Assembly (NCBI GenBank): GCA_016188705.1
Contig: JACPHH010000008.1
Coordinates: 1 to 43,020 of the forward strand
DNA: 43,020 nucleotides
Direction: 5' to 3'
DNA from: Candidatus Peregrinibacteria bacterium
GTDB lineage: Bacteria > Patescibacteriota > Gracilibacteria > UBA1369 > JACRIC01
In this document: piece after piece, positions 1-7,908 of the stretch
Layout: the number at the start of each line of letters is the position of its first letter
How positions within the stretch are numbered: the stretch's first letter is position 1
Notes under the pieces: model-generated
What the model saw: the letters and a program-made list of their open reading frames with translations, nothing else
Told to the model about the DNA's origin: nothing
Databases searched by the model: none
Program-made: the position numbers and the translations under genes

Positions 1-1118
1 ATGTGTTTTAAAACCGCATCCACCAAATCGCCGTGAGGATCCATTACGCAAAGACCTTGTCCATCCTGAATATCTTTACTTATGAGTAATTCCAAAAATT
101 TACTTTTTCCATTACCGGATTTACCAACCACATACATATGCCTTGCTCTATCTTCACGCAGGATTCCAAACGGCAACTGCTGATTGTGATAATTAGTCAT
201 CCCAAATGGCACAACATCTCGCTGATGAGATTTTGGTAGATTGATAGGAGGTTCACTTCTTCGAGCCAATACATGAACCATATGAGGCACTATCTGAGGA
301 TCAGGGAAATAATACATGCCGGCAATCTCATTGATTCCCATGAGTGAACTCCCTCTCAGAGATCTTTGTTTCCAAAGTGAGAGACCATTTTGACCATGAA
401 AGCGACGACCAGAGGTGAATCCATTAAAGTCGATGGAATTGAACTGTGTGTATGCTTGTTCAAGTGCAGTCAATTGTCGATCAGCCATTTGTTTATTGTG
501 TGTTTGTACAGCGACTCTCACACTGACATTGTATTGTCGCTCTTCTGCTTTAGTGCTGATAGCTGTTTTTTCTTGTTCAAAAAAATCCTTTTGAGATTTA
601 GATTTTAATCGATCGCGCAAACGAAGCCTCCTTCCCCAAAAATTCAGTGTGTGTTTCCAATTTCGAACAACATTAAACCAGTAATCATCCAATCGTGGTG
701 ACATGACTACTTGTACCCATAATTGTTCTCCTTCACCTGCTTTACTGAGTACGGAAAAAAGCCCTGCAAGTGCGTCTCCTTCGAATTCATCAAAACGTTT
801 CCATGGGTAAAGGTCTGAACGTTTATTTTTCATCTGTGAGGCTATAAATCCGGAACTTTCTACTTCGCTTGTATAGTCTTTTTTTTGTTCTTCAATAATA
901 GCATTTGGATAGAGAGCATATATTTGTCCCTTAATTAATTCAAGCAATCTTTCAGGTATGTGAACATAAAAATAAATGTGTTGAGAATGTGAAACCAGCT
1001 CAAAACTCAGAGAATTACCTTTAAGTTGTTCGTGAAGATTTTCAAGCAATTGAGCGAAACGCGGTTCGATTTTCAAAAACTTCTGACGCCATTGTTGTAT
1101 GCGAATAAGAAGGAGCAT
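1..1118 (-). CDS. VirD4/TraG-like conjugation-type ATPase (C-terminus outside the window)
   Basis: I translated this reading frame by hand; it runs off the left edge without a stop. About 372 residues are visible. A long N-terminal region without a recognised domain (around 300 residues) is followed by a P-loop GKSGNGKS and then by MDPHGDL, the Walker-B-like strand typical of TraG/VirD4/HerA-type DNA-pumping or coupling ATPases. Such proteins energise DNA or protein transfer at the membrane; which substrate this one handles cannot be read from the sequence. The ATG at 1118 is the right start because an in-frame TGA, the stop of the upstream gene, lies 12 bases before it. It is the third gene of a minus-strand operon after the small zinc ribbon and the Cys-rich protein. 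Whether it belongs to a complete type IV secretion locus depends on sequence to the left. Confidence 0.75.
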   Translation of the reverse strand, partial: MLLLIRIQQWRQKFLKIEPRFAQLLENLHEQLKGNSLSFELVSHSQHIYFYVHIPERLLELIKGQIYALYPNAIIEEQKKDYTSEVESSGFIASQMKNKRSDLYPWKRFDEFEGDALAGLFSVLSKAGEGEQLWVQVVMSPRLDDYWFNVVRNWKHTLNFWGRRLRLRDRLKSKSQKDFFEQEKTAISTKAEERQYNVSVRVAVQTHNKQMADRQLTALEQAYTQFNSIDFNGFTSGRRFHGQNGLSLWKQRSLRGSSLMGINEIAGMYYFPDPQIVPHMVHVLARRSEPPINLPKSHQRDVVPFGMTNYHNQQLPFGILREDRARHMYVVGKSGNGKSKFLELLISKDIQDGQGLCVMDPHGDLVDAVLKH

Positions 1119-1130
1119 AAGAAAAGCATA

Positions 1131-2954
1131 TCATCTGTTGAGTTTTGCTGCTATCACTTTTTGAGCGGCACGTGCGGTATTACTGAACTTACTATATGAC
1201 ACACGTGCTTGATTGAGCATTTTTTGATTCAGTACATGAGTATCATCACCAGCAATATTTTCCTTGTGATCACTATGGTACGTTTCATGTAAAAAACACG
1301 GTTCACAATAAATACGCTGCGGAGTGCCAGGCTGATATGGTGTCTCGATACTCCTATTGCATCGATCACAGGTGCGTTTCCATAATTTAGATGGTAAACG
1401 ACGTTTTCGTCTGGCTAAATGTCTTTGATCAGGATGTGTTTTTGGTATCGATAAACGCATACGTCGATATAACAGTAACTCCTGAGCAGTAATAAAATAT
1501 GGTTTTTTGGTCTCTTCACATTCGATAGCCCAATTCAGTATTTCATCAGGAATATCATCGATCTTTATGGGAAGTTTTTCAGCGGGAATTATTTTTTGAA
1601 CGTCGGGCCTTTCTATAATTTCATCTTTCCATCTCAATCCCTTTGTCAGAGCTTCTTGCTTGGACAGAGGAAAATATTCCATAGCTATAGTTTCATTGTA
1701 ACAGAAAGGCGAATATGCGATGGGTATGTTTTCTCCCCATTCACCTGTAGAATTCATATGTTTAATGAGTCTCGGAACTAATTCTTCGTATTGTTCTTTG
1801 GTATATTGTTTGTTTAAGATACAAAATTTACGATGATTTATTCCAATACAGCCGAAACAATACTGGATATGTTTAATACAATCGCAATAAAAACAATCAC
1901 TACTCATCTGCACGCTGGATGAAAAAAGTGCCCGTTGGCTTCTTAGCGCTCCCGTTATTTCATACATCAATTCCGATTCCTTTCCTGTTCCAAAGCAATC
2001 CATCATATCTTTTCCTTTCCATCCACAAACCTGACAGTGTCGAAGGTCCTGAGCGCCAAGTATAATGTCAAAACAATTGTAACAATTATTGGCATGTTCA
2101 ATCATATTCCCTGTACAGTTTTCAGAACTAATCAAATGTGCATACAAAGTTGGTAGCGTGTTACTCCATTCAATAAATTTTTTTTGCATGGCTTTTATAC
2201 CTCTCTCGTGTAATTCTTTCTGCAATGCTTCATATTTTTCTTTTGACACCGGCTGATTAAAAATATGATAGCCTTTTGAGCGTAAATTTTTACAACAAAT
2301 ACTATGATGACAGTTACGACAATTTTCTAAAAAATAGCTGTCTTGACAGCCATAACAATCTTGAAGAAAAAAACAATTATAGCAGTTTACGCAATCTGCA
2401 CATTCATAAAGAAGTTCAGAGCTCACACAGGAATAACAATCAATGCAGCTATTACACATAACAAGCCATGAACTGTTGTATACATTTTCACAATATCCGC
2501 AAGCAAATGTTAAATAACAATTTTTACAATAATCCGTATAGGTAGTATATTCACAATTCTCAAGTGTCGCCCCTTGCTGCATTCCACGGCGTGGCACAGC
2601 CAGTTTAAGCTCATGAAGTTGTTCAAAAAAAGGACGGGAAAAATCTATATCCCGGCCATACTCAAAAGGATTCCATGAATCACTCCACCACACATCTTGT
2701 TTATAAGCTTTATGTGGACTATCCTGAGAATAAAGGGATACAAATTCTTCTCCAGTAAGATCACATCGCTTATTATAAAGTTTGCTTTCGTTACGAATGG
2801 CTAACCGACGTTGGAAACGGCAATCGGGACAACATCGGGGAGGCGGAATATCATAACGCACATCATTAATAACAGGGGACAATTTTTTCAAAAATGCCAG
2901 ATCTTCCTCTGTTACAGAATATGAGAAACCGCATTGAATACATGTGTGGTTCAT
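1131..2954 (-). CDS. Large cysteine-rich protein with many CxxC motifs, function unknown
   Basis: This 607-residue protein begins with a zinc-ribbon-like segment (CIQC near residue 5, CCPDC near 42) and continues with a long array of CxxC-type pairs spaced 8-15 residues apart (CKNC, CENV, CNSC, CIDC, CADC, CYNC, CYGC, CRNC, then CYNC, CQVC, CFGC). A further CDRC...CEPC pair lies near the C-terminus, followed by a basic tail. The regular spacing suggests a repetitive metal-binding or disulfide-stabilised solenoid. I know similar proteins as conserved unknowns of candidate-phyla-radiation genomes, sometimes mislabelled CaiB/BaiF. No signal peptide or membrane segment is visible. Its ATG overlaps the stop of the upstream zinc-ribbon gene (ATGA), and the ATPase gene follows 12 bases downstream, so the three are probably co-transcribed and work together. 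Confidence 0.8.
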   Translation of the reverse strand: MNHTCIQCGFSYSVTEEDLAFLKKLSPVINDVRYDIPPPRCCPDCRFQRRLAIRNESKLYNKRCDLTGEEFVSLYSQDSPHKAYKQDVWWSDSWNPFEYGRDIDFSRPFFEQLHELKLAVPRRGMQQGATLENCEYTTYTDYCKNCYLTFACGYCENVYNSSWLVMCNSCIDCYSCVSSELLYECADCVNCYNCFFLQDCYGCQDSYFLENCRNCHHSICCKNLRSKGYHIFNQPVSKEKYEALQKELHERGIKAMQKKFIEWSNTLPTLYAHLISSENCTGNMIEHANNCYNCFDIILGAQDLRHCQVCGWKGKDMMDCFGTGKESELMYEITGALRSQRALFSSSVQMSSDCFYCDCIKHIQYCFGCIGINHRKFCILNKQYTKEQYEELVPRLIKHMNSTGEWGENIPIAYSPFCYNETIAMEYFPLSKQEALTKGLRWKDEIIERPDVQKIIPAEKLPIKIDDIPDEILNWAIECEETKKPYFITAQELLLYRRMRLSIPKTHPDQRHLARRKRRLPSKLWKRTCDRCNRSIETPYQPGTPQRIYCEPCFLHETYHSDHKENIAGDDTHVLNQKMLNQARVSYSKFSNTARAAQKVIAAKLNR

Positions 2955-3124
2955 AATGTAACTTCAGCACGACGTAAAATTCTCTCAGCTTCTTCTTTCC
3001 GCATAGATTTACCGCAGGAGTTACAAGTCGCTCTTCTTGCTGTCCAATTGACAGCTATATCTTGATTCTCGCAATATGGACATTGTTTATTGAGAATGCG
3101 TTTTGCCATAAGTTTTTCATCCAT
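2951..3124 (-). CDS. Small zinc-ribbon protein
   Basis: A short protein of about 57 residues with two CxxC knuckles (CPYC and CNSC, 17 residues apart), which is a minimal zinc ribbon, and a charged C-terminal helix. The frame is open 20 codons further upstream, but that extension is hydrophobic and low in complexity, so I start at the ATG beginning MDEKL; the ATG beginning MAKRIL five codons later is equally possible. Its stop overlaps the start of the Cys-rich gene by four bases, indicating translational coupling. It may be a nucleic-acid-binding or structural partner of the two downstream proteins; this is inference from position only. Confidence 0.6.
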   Translation of the reverse strand: MDEKLMAKRILNKQCPYCENQDIAVNWTARRATCNSCGKSMRKEEAERILRRAEVTL

Positions 3125-3184
3125 ATTGATTAAAAATTGAGTATAAATAATGAATTGAATATCGCTCAATAAGTAGATTAGCAC

Positions 3185-3388
3185 AAATTTATTATTTTTT
3201 AAAAAAAAATATCATCGTGACGATGTCCAAAGGTTCTCCACGGTTCATCAGTACGTAGCCCTTGCGGATATTTTCGATTCAGTTATTGTTACTATACATA
3301 GTGGCATAAATTTTCAAACATTATTGAACGACTAAAAATGAGCATCGAGTTATGACACCATGAATAACCGACTGAAAATACTGAAAAA
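3185..3388. other. Intergenic stretch, nothing recognised
   Basis: This AT-rich region separates the divergent minus-strand Cys-rich operon and the plus-strand leader peptide. It should hold both promoters. I see no clear -35/-10 pair with good spacing, no hairpin and no repeat. Confidence 0.5.
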
Positions 3389-3466
3389 ATGAATATACGT
3401 ATTGTCACAAATCGCAACCTTCTTTTCCTCGGACTTCTTACGGCGGGTCCACGGGATGTGGTATAA
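3389..3466 (+). CDS. Putative leucine-rich leader peptide (25 aa)
   Basis: The ATG opens a 25-codon ORF ending in TAA. The core reads NLLFLGLLTAG, with five Leu codons (CTT, CTT, CTC, CTT, CTT) at 3419-3439, and it ends in PRDVV. The CGG-GAT codons near its end form the left arm of an antiterminator with bases downstream of the stop, which is the geometry of a ribosome-controlled attenuator. Leu-rich leaders of this kind normally precede leucine or branched-chain biosynthesis genes; here the next genes are two small Cys proteins. No Shine-Dalgarno sequence is visible, as elsewhere in this window. Translation is inferred, not shown. Confidence 0.5.
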   Translation: MNIRIVTNRNLLFLGLLTAGPRDVV

Positions 3467-3523
3467 AATGCGATTAAATTCAAAATTTTCTTAAATATCC
3501 CGTGCGGCCCTGGGATTTTTTTT
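3446..3523 (+). promoter_or_regulatory. Candidate transcription attenuator: competing antiterminator and terminator
   Basis: CACGGGAT at 3450-3457 is fully complementary to ATCCCGTG at 3497-3504 (8 bp antiterminator). The same ATCCC (3497-3501) can instead pair with GGGAT (3512-3516), which runs into eight T residues (3516-3523), a rho-independent terminator shape. A ribosome that reaches the leader stop (3464-3466) would cover the left arm and let the terminator form; stalling at the Leu codons would leave it free. The terminator stem is only 5 bp with a 10-base loop, so it may be weak. A second hairpin (AGTCTC 3550-3555 with GAGACT 3571-3576, then TTTT) follows. Confidence 0.5.
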
Positions 3524-3624
3524 GTCATACAGAAAAAGTGAGAGGATTTAGTCTCGTTCTAGCAGAAAGAGAGACTTTTCAGCCCAAAAATTTTCCATTA
3601 TGCCTATTTTTTAATTTTTTTATT

Positions 3625-3879
3625 ATGTCTAAACAATTATTACAACCTGGTGAATATGGCCATGCTGCTCCTTATGAAGAAGAAGAGTATGAACAACTGG
3701 ATATGGCCCATTGCTTCGGTGAATCTCAATTGCGATACAGAATCGGATGTGATGCGTGTAAGACTGTTCTTTCTACCATTGATCAGCCAAGCGGAGGTGT
3801 TGCGAGATTACAGGATGATTTTAGAGAACGCGCGTGTTTCGCTACTCGAGATGATGTTTTGTATATGTCTATTTTTTAA
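3625..3879 (+). CDS. Small CDxC-motif protein, first of a paralogous pair
   Basis: An 84-residue protein starting MSKQLLQPG. It has an acidic N-terminal third and then the segment YRIGCDACKTVLSTID, which matches YGIGCDRCGKCLHID in the next gene. The two are therefore tandem paralogs that share a GCDxC metal-binding or redox motif. I chose the ATG at 3625; the frame is open further upstream to a GTG, but that part overlaps the attenuator hairpin and has no protein-like composition. The sequence before the ATG is T-rich with no Shine-Dalgarno motif. I do not recognise the family. The attenuator-like leader upstream suggests control by premature termination. Confidence 0.6.
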   Translation: MSKQLLQPGEYGHAAPYEEEEYEQLDMAHCFGESQLRYRIGCDACKTVLSTIDQPSGGVARLQDDFRERACFATRDDVLYMSIF

Positions 3880-3890
3880 ACTCTTTTTTT

Positions 3891-4163
3891 ATGCGCAATG
3901 AAATAAACATTACTCGTATTGGAGGACATCGATTCCCTTATGAGTATTATTCACAACATAATGGTATTTCTGGCGTTCGTACTGATGTCGCGTATGGCAT
4001 TGGATGCGATCGTTGCGGGAAATGTTTGCATATTGATGAAAGTATTACGAACTACTCAGAAGGTGATTTTGAAGCGAAAATTTGGGAAACTCGTACTGAT
4101 TTTTCTCGAGTTTTTTGCGTTTCCAATAACGAGTGGAAATGCCAAGCTGATGGTGAGACATGA
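3891..4163 (+). CDS. Small CDxC-motif protein, second of a paralogous pair
   Basis: A 90-residue protein with the central motif GIGCDRCGKC, aligning with the preceding gene, and one more Cys in each of two C-terminal segments (FCVSN and WKCQAD). That could supply a four-Cys zinc site. It starts 11 bases after the upstream stop, directly behind a run of seven T residues, so the two genes are one transcription unit. There is no membrane segment or signal peptide. Function is not recognised. A weak 7-bp inverted repeat (AAGTGTT 4172-4178 with AACACTT 4197-4203) lies between it and the convergent protease gene and may help end transcription. Confidence 0.6.
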   Translation: MRNEINITRIGGHRFPYEYYSQHNGISGVRTDVAYGIGCDRCGKCLHIDESITNYSEGDFEAKIWETRTDFSRVFCVSNNEWKCQADGET

Positions 4164-4204
4164 ATTTAGGCAAGTGTTCACATAAAATTTTATATTAACA
4201 CTTC

Positions 4205-6589
4205 CTAATACCCTTCATTCATGAAAAAATTGAAGCTATCGACCTCGTTGAGAAGATTTTTAAGCATGTAGGCAAATTCAGCTTTCGTGACGGCATGATG
4301 AGGGTCATAAAGACCATAAGGCAGAATATGTTTTTCATAACCTTTGTCCATCAGAGGCTCATACCACTCGACTCCGTTTCCGGCCTTCCATACTTTTAAA
4401 TCAAAAATACGAAACATCATTGAAAGCGTTTCAGCAGTCGTTGACTTGTGATTTGGCCGAAAAGAGCCGTTTTGATACCCCGACACGAAACCTTTCTTTT
4501 TTCCATACCGGATATATTTCGCATACCACGCGTCTTTTGTAGTGTCCTTAAAATTTTCCGTCCGCGACACTTTTTTTGAATAGGAATCAAGCTCCCCCCA
4601 AAGCGCGTCATCATGTTTTCCCAAATTCTTGCTTTCTTCTTCAAATCGGATTTTCGCTTCAACAAGCAGTTTCAAAATCTCAGCCCTTGTAAGCGCGTTT
4701 TCCGGCCGGAATTCATCGCCTGTCATCGATTCCAGATAGCCGCGTTCCTTGAGATACGAAATTTCGCTTTCATACCTATGGTAGCTGATATCCTTAAAGG
4801 AACTGTTTAAAGCTCCTATTTCATATAATCCGGGTTCCTTATTTTTGAGATTTCTAAAATGCAAAAGAATATTGCGAAAATCCTCAACATAGGTATCGTA
4901 ATTCGTATCCTTATCCTCATAGGTTATATAAAAATAATGATCTCCATCACTCAAATAAACTTCGCTTTTTTTGCGAATTTCGGTTCCTTCTCCAGGAAAG
5001 CTTGTTGTTACCGACCAACCCTCAAGACCGTCCACGACCAAAGTCTCATTTTTCGCTAATACCTGACGATAATCATTTAATTTATATTCTTTCATCGTGG
5101 TTTCAAAAAGTTCGCGATTATTCAATTCGCGTTCCGATTCCGTCCATTTTTCATAAAACACTTCCATGACTCCATCGAATGAATCTGATCGTGTTATTTC
5201 CAAAATCGCGTTAGGATCAAAAACAGACTTTTGATTGGGCATCATATACCAGCCGTCCATTTGAGTCAGCGAGAATGGGGGATTGTCGAAACTCATGGTT
5301 TTTTTAACCGCAGGATTATCGACTGTCTTCGAGTTTATATGAAAAGTTTTCAATACTTCTTCATAGGACTTCGTGGAGGCTTCCTTGGACTGAAGATCCA
5401 TATTAAAATATATGGAAATCAGAGCATGGCCATACGGAATAAAATAGGCTTTTGATTCGTAATCGGAATAACTGAGACGCACGAGGTGCGCGGGATAGCC
5501 GTTCAAGGTGGTTTTTTCACGTTTGTAACTTGTCACAAAGGCATTGGCAAAATCCATGCCTTTAAAAAGCTTTTCAAGAAATGCATCATTGACCTTAAAC
5601 GGAAGCAGTGTCGCTTCGATGGTAATATAGGAAAATTTTCCGCCGGATTGACTTCGCATTCGAATGAATTTTTCATTTATTTCTTCAAAATTCCAGCCTT
5701 CAGGAGTTCCAATCGTAAACTTCGGATAAGAAGGATAAGTAAAAGTGCGCGTTTTAATCGTGTCATTCCAGAGTTTCATTTGTGATCGCATCGCTTTTTG
5801 CGCTTTTTCTTGAGTAATGGCCTTGTCATCAAGATGTTCCTTCATCCAATCCCGCGCCTCTCGAATATCAAGAACATATCCGAGATTTCCGAGTTCCGAA
5901 AGCACATAGCTCGGTACGCCGACAAAATTTCCCTGCTCGTCAAGCGCCGTGCCGCCGGAATTGCCAAAACTCACCGAAGCGTCGGTTTTAATGTACTGAT
6001 GACCGTTTTCTTTGCTGAATCCGCTGACCTGTCCTTTTGTCGTGGTAATGGTATCCTGTCCTGTGTCGGGATAGCCGACAATCGTAAGCGCTGCTCCTGT
6101 CTGAAGGTCTATTTCTTTATTCGCGTCAAGAAAGGCAAGATTTTCGACAGTGTTTCCTTCTATATCGGTAGCGTCTATTTTGAGCAGAGCAAGATCAAGC
6201 TCGGTATTTTGAGCCATGAGCGAGGCGGAATAATCGCATACAGGAGCCTGATTCATTTCGAATGTTACGCAGACTTCAAAAGCATCGAGCGGTTTTTGAT
6301 CATTATCGGAAATAACATGATTATTGGTGAGAATCATGCCATCGGATTGAATAATGGTTCCTGAGCCAGACTGTGTTTTTAAAATATTTCCCGCGTAGGC
6401 TAATTTATAAGCAACGATTTTTATCGTGGGAGACGCCGTGGAAAAATTTCTTGGTTCCGTGTTTTCGGCTTCGGTCAATGGAATGAGCGCGTACAATGAA
6501 ACGATTAATATTGAGCCGGCAATAAGCCATGCGGCAAGCATTGACACTTTTATTTTTTTATTTTTCCATGCAAGATTGTGAGTGTCCAT
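4205..6589 (-). CDS. HtrA/DegP-like trypsin-fold protease with C-terminal SLH repeats
   Basis: About 794 residues. An N-terminal membrane anchor (about 20 hydrophobic residues around position 20) is followed by a trypsin-fold S1C domain with the triad visible: His in TNNHVI, Asp in ELDLALL and Ser in GNSGG. No PDZ domain is recognisable; the middle 350 residues contain two similar copies of an unassigned domain. The C-terminus carries three S-layer-homology segments, two starting FKD (FKDISY and FKDTTK), with the RPENALTRAE-type helix turn in the first. The protein is thus probably tethered in the membrane by its N-terminus and bound to the cell envelope by the SLH repeats, cleaving misfolded or surface proteins. 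The ATG at 6589 (MDTHNLAW) follows a T-rich tract; a start 19 codons upstream is less likely. It stands alone between convergent and repeat-bearing regions. Confidence 0.85.
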   Translation of the reverse strand: MDTHNLAWKNKKIKVSMLAAWLIAGSILIVSLYALIPLTEAENTEPRNFSTASPTIKIVAYKLAYAGNILKTQSGSGTIIQSDGMILTNNHVISDNDQKPLDAFEVCVTFEMNQAPVCDYSASLMAQNTELDLALLKIDATDIEGNTVENLAFLDANKEIDLQTGAALTIVGYPDTGQDTITTTKGQVSGFSKENGHQYIKTDASVSFGNSGGTALDEQGNFVGVPSYVLSELGNLGYVLDIREARDWMKEHLDDKAITQEKAQKAMRSQMKLWNDTIKTRTFTYPSYPKFTIGTPEGWNFEEINEKFIRMRSQSGGKFSYITIEATLLPFKVNDAFLEKLFKGMDFANAFVTSYKREKTTLNGYPAHLVRLSYSDYESKAYFIPYGHALISIYFNMDLQSKEASTKSYEEVLKTFHINSKTVDNPAVKKTMSFDNPPFSLTQMDGWYMMPNQKSVFDPNAILEITRSDSFDGVMEVFYEKWTESERELNNRELFETTMKEYKLNDYRQVLAKNETLVVDGLEGWSVTTSFPGEGTEIRKKSEVYLSDGDHYFYITYEDKDTNYDTYVEDFRNILLHFRNLKNKEPGLYEIGALNSSFKDISYHRYESEISYLKERGYLESMTGDEFRPENALTRAEILKLLVEAKIRFEEESKNLGKHDDALWGELDSYSKKVSRTENFKDTTKDAWYAKYIRYGKKKGFVSGYQNGSFRPNHKSTTAETLSMMFRIFDLKVWKAGNGVEWYEPLMDKGYEKHILPYGLYDPHHAVTKAEFAYMLKNLLNEVDSFNFFMNEGY

Positions 6590-6646
6590 AAAATAAAGAT
6601 AAGGGATAATGAAAAAAGGGGAAATGCGCATTTTCACTTCGATCAT

Positions 6647-6878
6647 ACTGGCTTTTTAGCACTTGTCCAGTTTAAAAATTGTAACTGCCCACCGCTGTTG
6701 CTTTTTATTCAGATAAAAGAGGGCGGGGACTCCCATTTGAGCGCATAGCGAAGCGTAGCGAAAATGGAGTCCCAGCCCTCTTTTTCAAAAAAAACGGTGG
6801 GCAAGTACTAAAAATTCACGGTGTCGAGGAAAGTGTAAGGAAAATGTTGTGCAAAACCATTGAAAAAAATTCGACTTT
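6647..6878. other. Intergenic region dominated by a type D palindrome
   Basis: The gap between the protease and RNase H genes holds the type D palindromic element annotated separately. The remaining 70 bases next to the RNase H stop show no further feature. Confidence 0.6.
6681..6807. repeat. Palindromic element, type D, copy 1
   Basis: Inverted ends GTAACTGCCCACCG and CGGTGGGCAAGTAC enclose a second inverted repeat (GAGGGCGGGGACTCCCATT with AATGGAGTCCCAGCCCTC) around the loop GAGCGCATAGCGAAGCGTAG. The same core recurs at 23541-23670 and 34237-34527. The whole element can fold into one long imperfect hairpin. No protein is encoded, so it is a non-autonomous repeat, MITE- or REP-like. Confidence 0.8.
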
Positions 6879-7760
6879 TTAAAAAAGAGTTTGATGTTTG
6901 TTTAAAAATTCCTGCGCCTGTTTTTGTGTCCAGGCTTTTATTTTTTTTATGTCATTTTCTGAAATTTTTCTGCCCGTTGATTGCTGTGCTTGTACTACTT
7001 TTTTTAATGCTTCTTTGTTTATAAGCCGCCTTTTTGCGGCTTTTTTCCTATTTTCAAGAGTTTTTTCAGCAAACATGAGGTAGTTCCCGCATTCCGTGCA
7101 ATCTACTCGTATCATTCCAGAATCAGTGAGAAGTCCATAGAGTCCTGCTGTTTTTTTCCCGCACTTTGCGCAATGAAAAAGTTTTTCTTCTTTTTTAAAA
7201 AGGACTGCTTCTTTTCTCGATTCGACGCCTTTTTTCCCAGTATTTTCAGAAATGATAAAGTTTGTTTTTGAGTCCATATCGACTTTGCCATTCGAGTTTT
7301 TTTCAAAATGTAAGTCTCTTTCATCCAAATGATTTCCGTGCGATGCAATCATTTTTTTTCTCTGTTTTTCGGCTTCTTCTACTGCCATTCTGTCACAACG
7401 ATTATTATAAAAATGATCGGCATGGCCCTTTACCCACTGAAAACGAATTTTGAGTTTTTTTCTTACTCTATCAAGCCTTTCCCAGAGATCGAGATTCGCT
7501 TTTCTTTTCCAGTTTTTATTGAGTGATTCAATGACCAGCCGCGAATCCGAAAAAAGCTCAATGGGTGTTTGCAGGCGCTCGTTTGCGACCCATTCGAGAG
7601 CATGAATGATGGCAAGCATTTCCATCCTGTTATTTGTAGCCGTGGATTCTCCTCCGCGAACAATTTTTTCTTTACCATCGTATGCAATAATGGCCGCGTA
7701 GCCACATGGACCAGGATTTCCGAGTGAACTTCCATCGGTAAATATTTGGAGACGTTTCAT
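6879..7760 (-). CDS. rnhA: Ribonuclease HI with a C-terminal zinc-ribbon extension
   Basis: 293 residues. The first about 145 form a complete RNase HI domain that cleaves RNA in RNA:DNA hybrids. The carboxylate catalytic residues are visible as TDGSS (Asp near 9), NRMEML (Glu), SDSRLV (Asp) and NNRCDRMA (Asp), and the WVKGHAD handle region is intact. A linker leads to a four-Cys zinc ribbon (CAKC...CTEC, residues about 195-225) and a basic helical tail. Classic RNase HI is about 155 residues, so the extension nearly doubles the protein; it may be an extra nucleic-acid-binding or protein-contact module. The gene stands alone on the minus strand. Confidence 0.93.
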   Translation of the reverse strand: MKRLQIFTDGSSLGNPGPCGYAAIIAYDGKEKIVRGGESTATNNRMEMLAIIHALEWVANERLQTPIELFSDSRLVIESLNKNWKRKANLDLWERLDRVRKKLKIRFQWVKGHADHFYNNRCDRMAVEEAEKQRKKMIASHGNHLDERDLHFEKNSNGKVDMDSKTNFIISENTGKKGVESRKEAVLFKKEEKLFHCAKCGKKTAGLYGLLTDSGMIRVDCTECGNYLMFAEKTLENRKKAAKRRLINKEALKKVVQAQQSTGRKISENDIKKIKAWTQKQAQEFLNKHQTLF

Positions 7761-7817
7761 GCATCAAGTGAAACCTTTTTCATGTCCGCTGTCAAAATTT
7801 TTTAGATGCTTCAAGAA

Positions 7818-7894
7818 AAAACGATGAAAAATTTGCGGCCAATTTTGCAAATTGCAGTAGTAAGCATATTTTTCAGAGGTTCCTTAGGGATATT
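7818..7894. repeat. Palindromic element, short type C, copy 1 (left end degraded)
   Basis: It contains GAAAAATTTGCGGCC, then AATTTTGCAAATTGCAGTAG and the right end TTTTTCAGAGGTTCCT. The right end matches the large type B elements, and the centre equals the right half of types A and B, so this is an internally deleted relative. The left inverted end is no longer intact. It lies just downstream of the HTH gene. Confidence 0.7.
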
Positions 7895-7908
7895 GTGATA
7901 AAAACGAA

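Noticed and set aside
3292-3528. A 78-codon minus-strand reading frame across the first attenuator
   Set aside because: It has no protein-like pattern and runs antisense through the leader and hairpin arms, which explain the region better.
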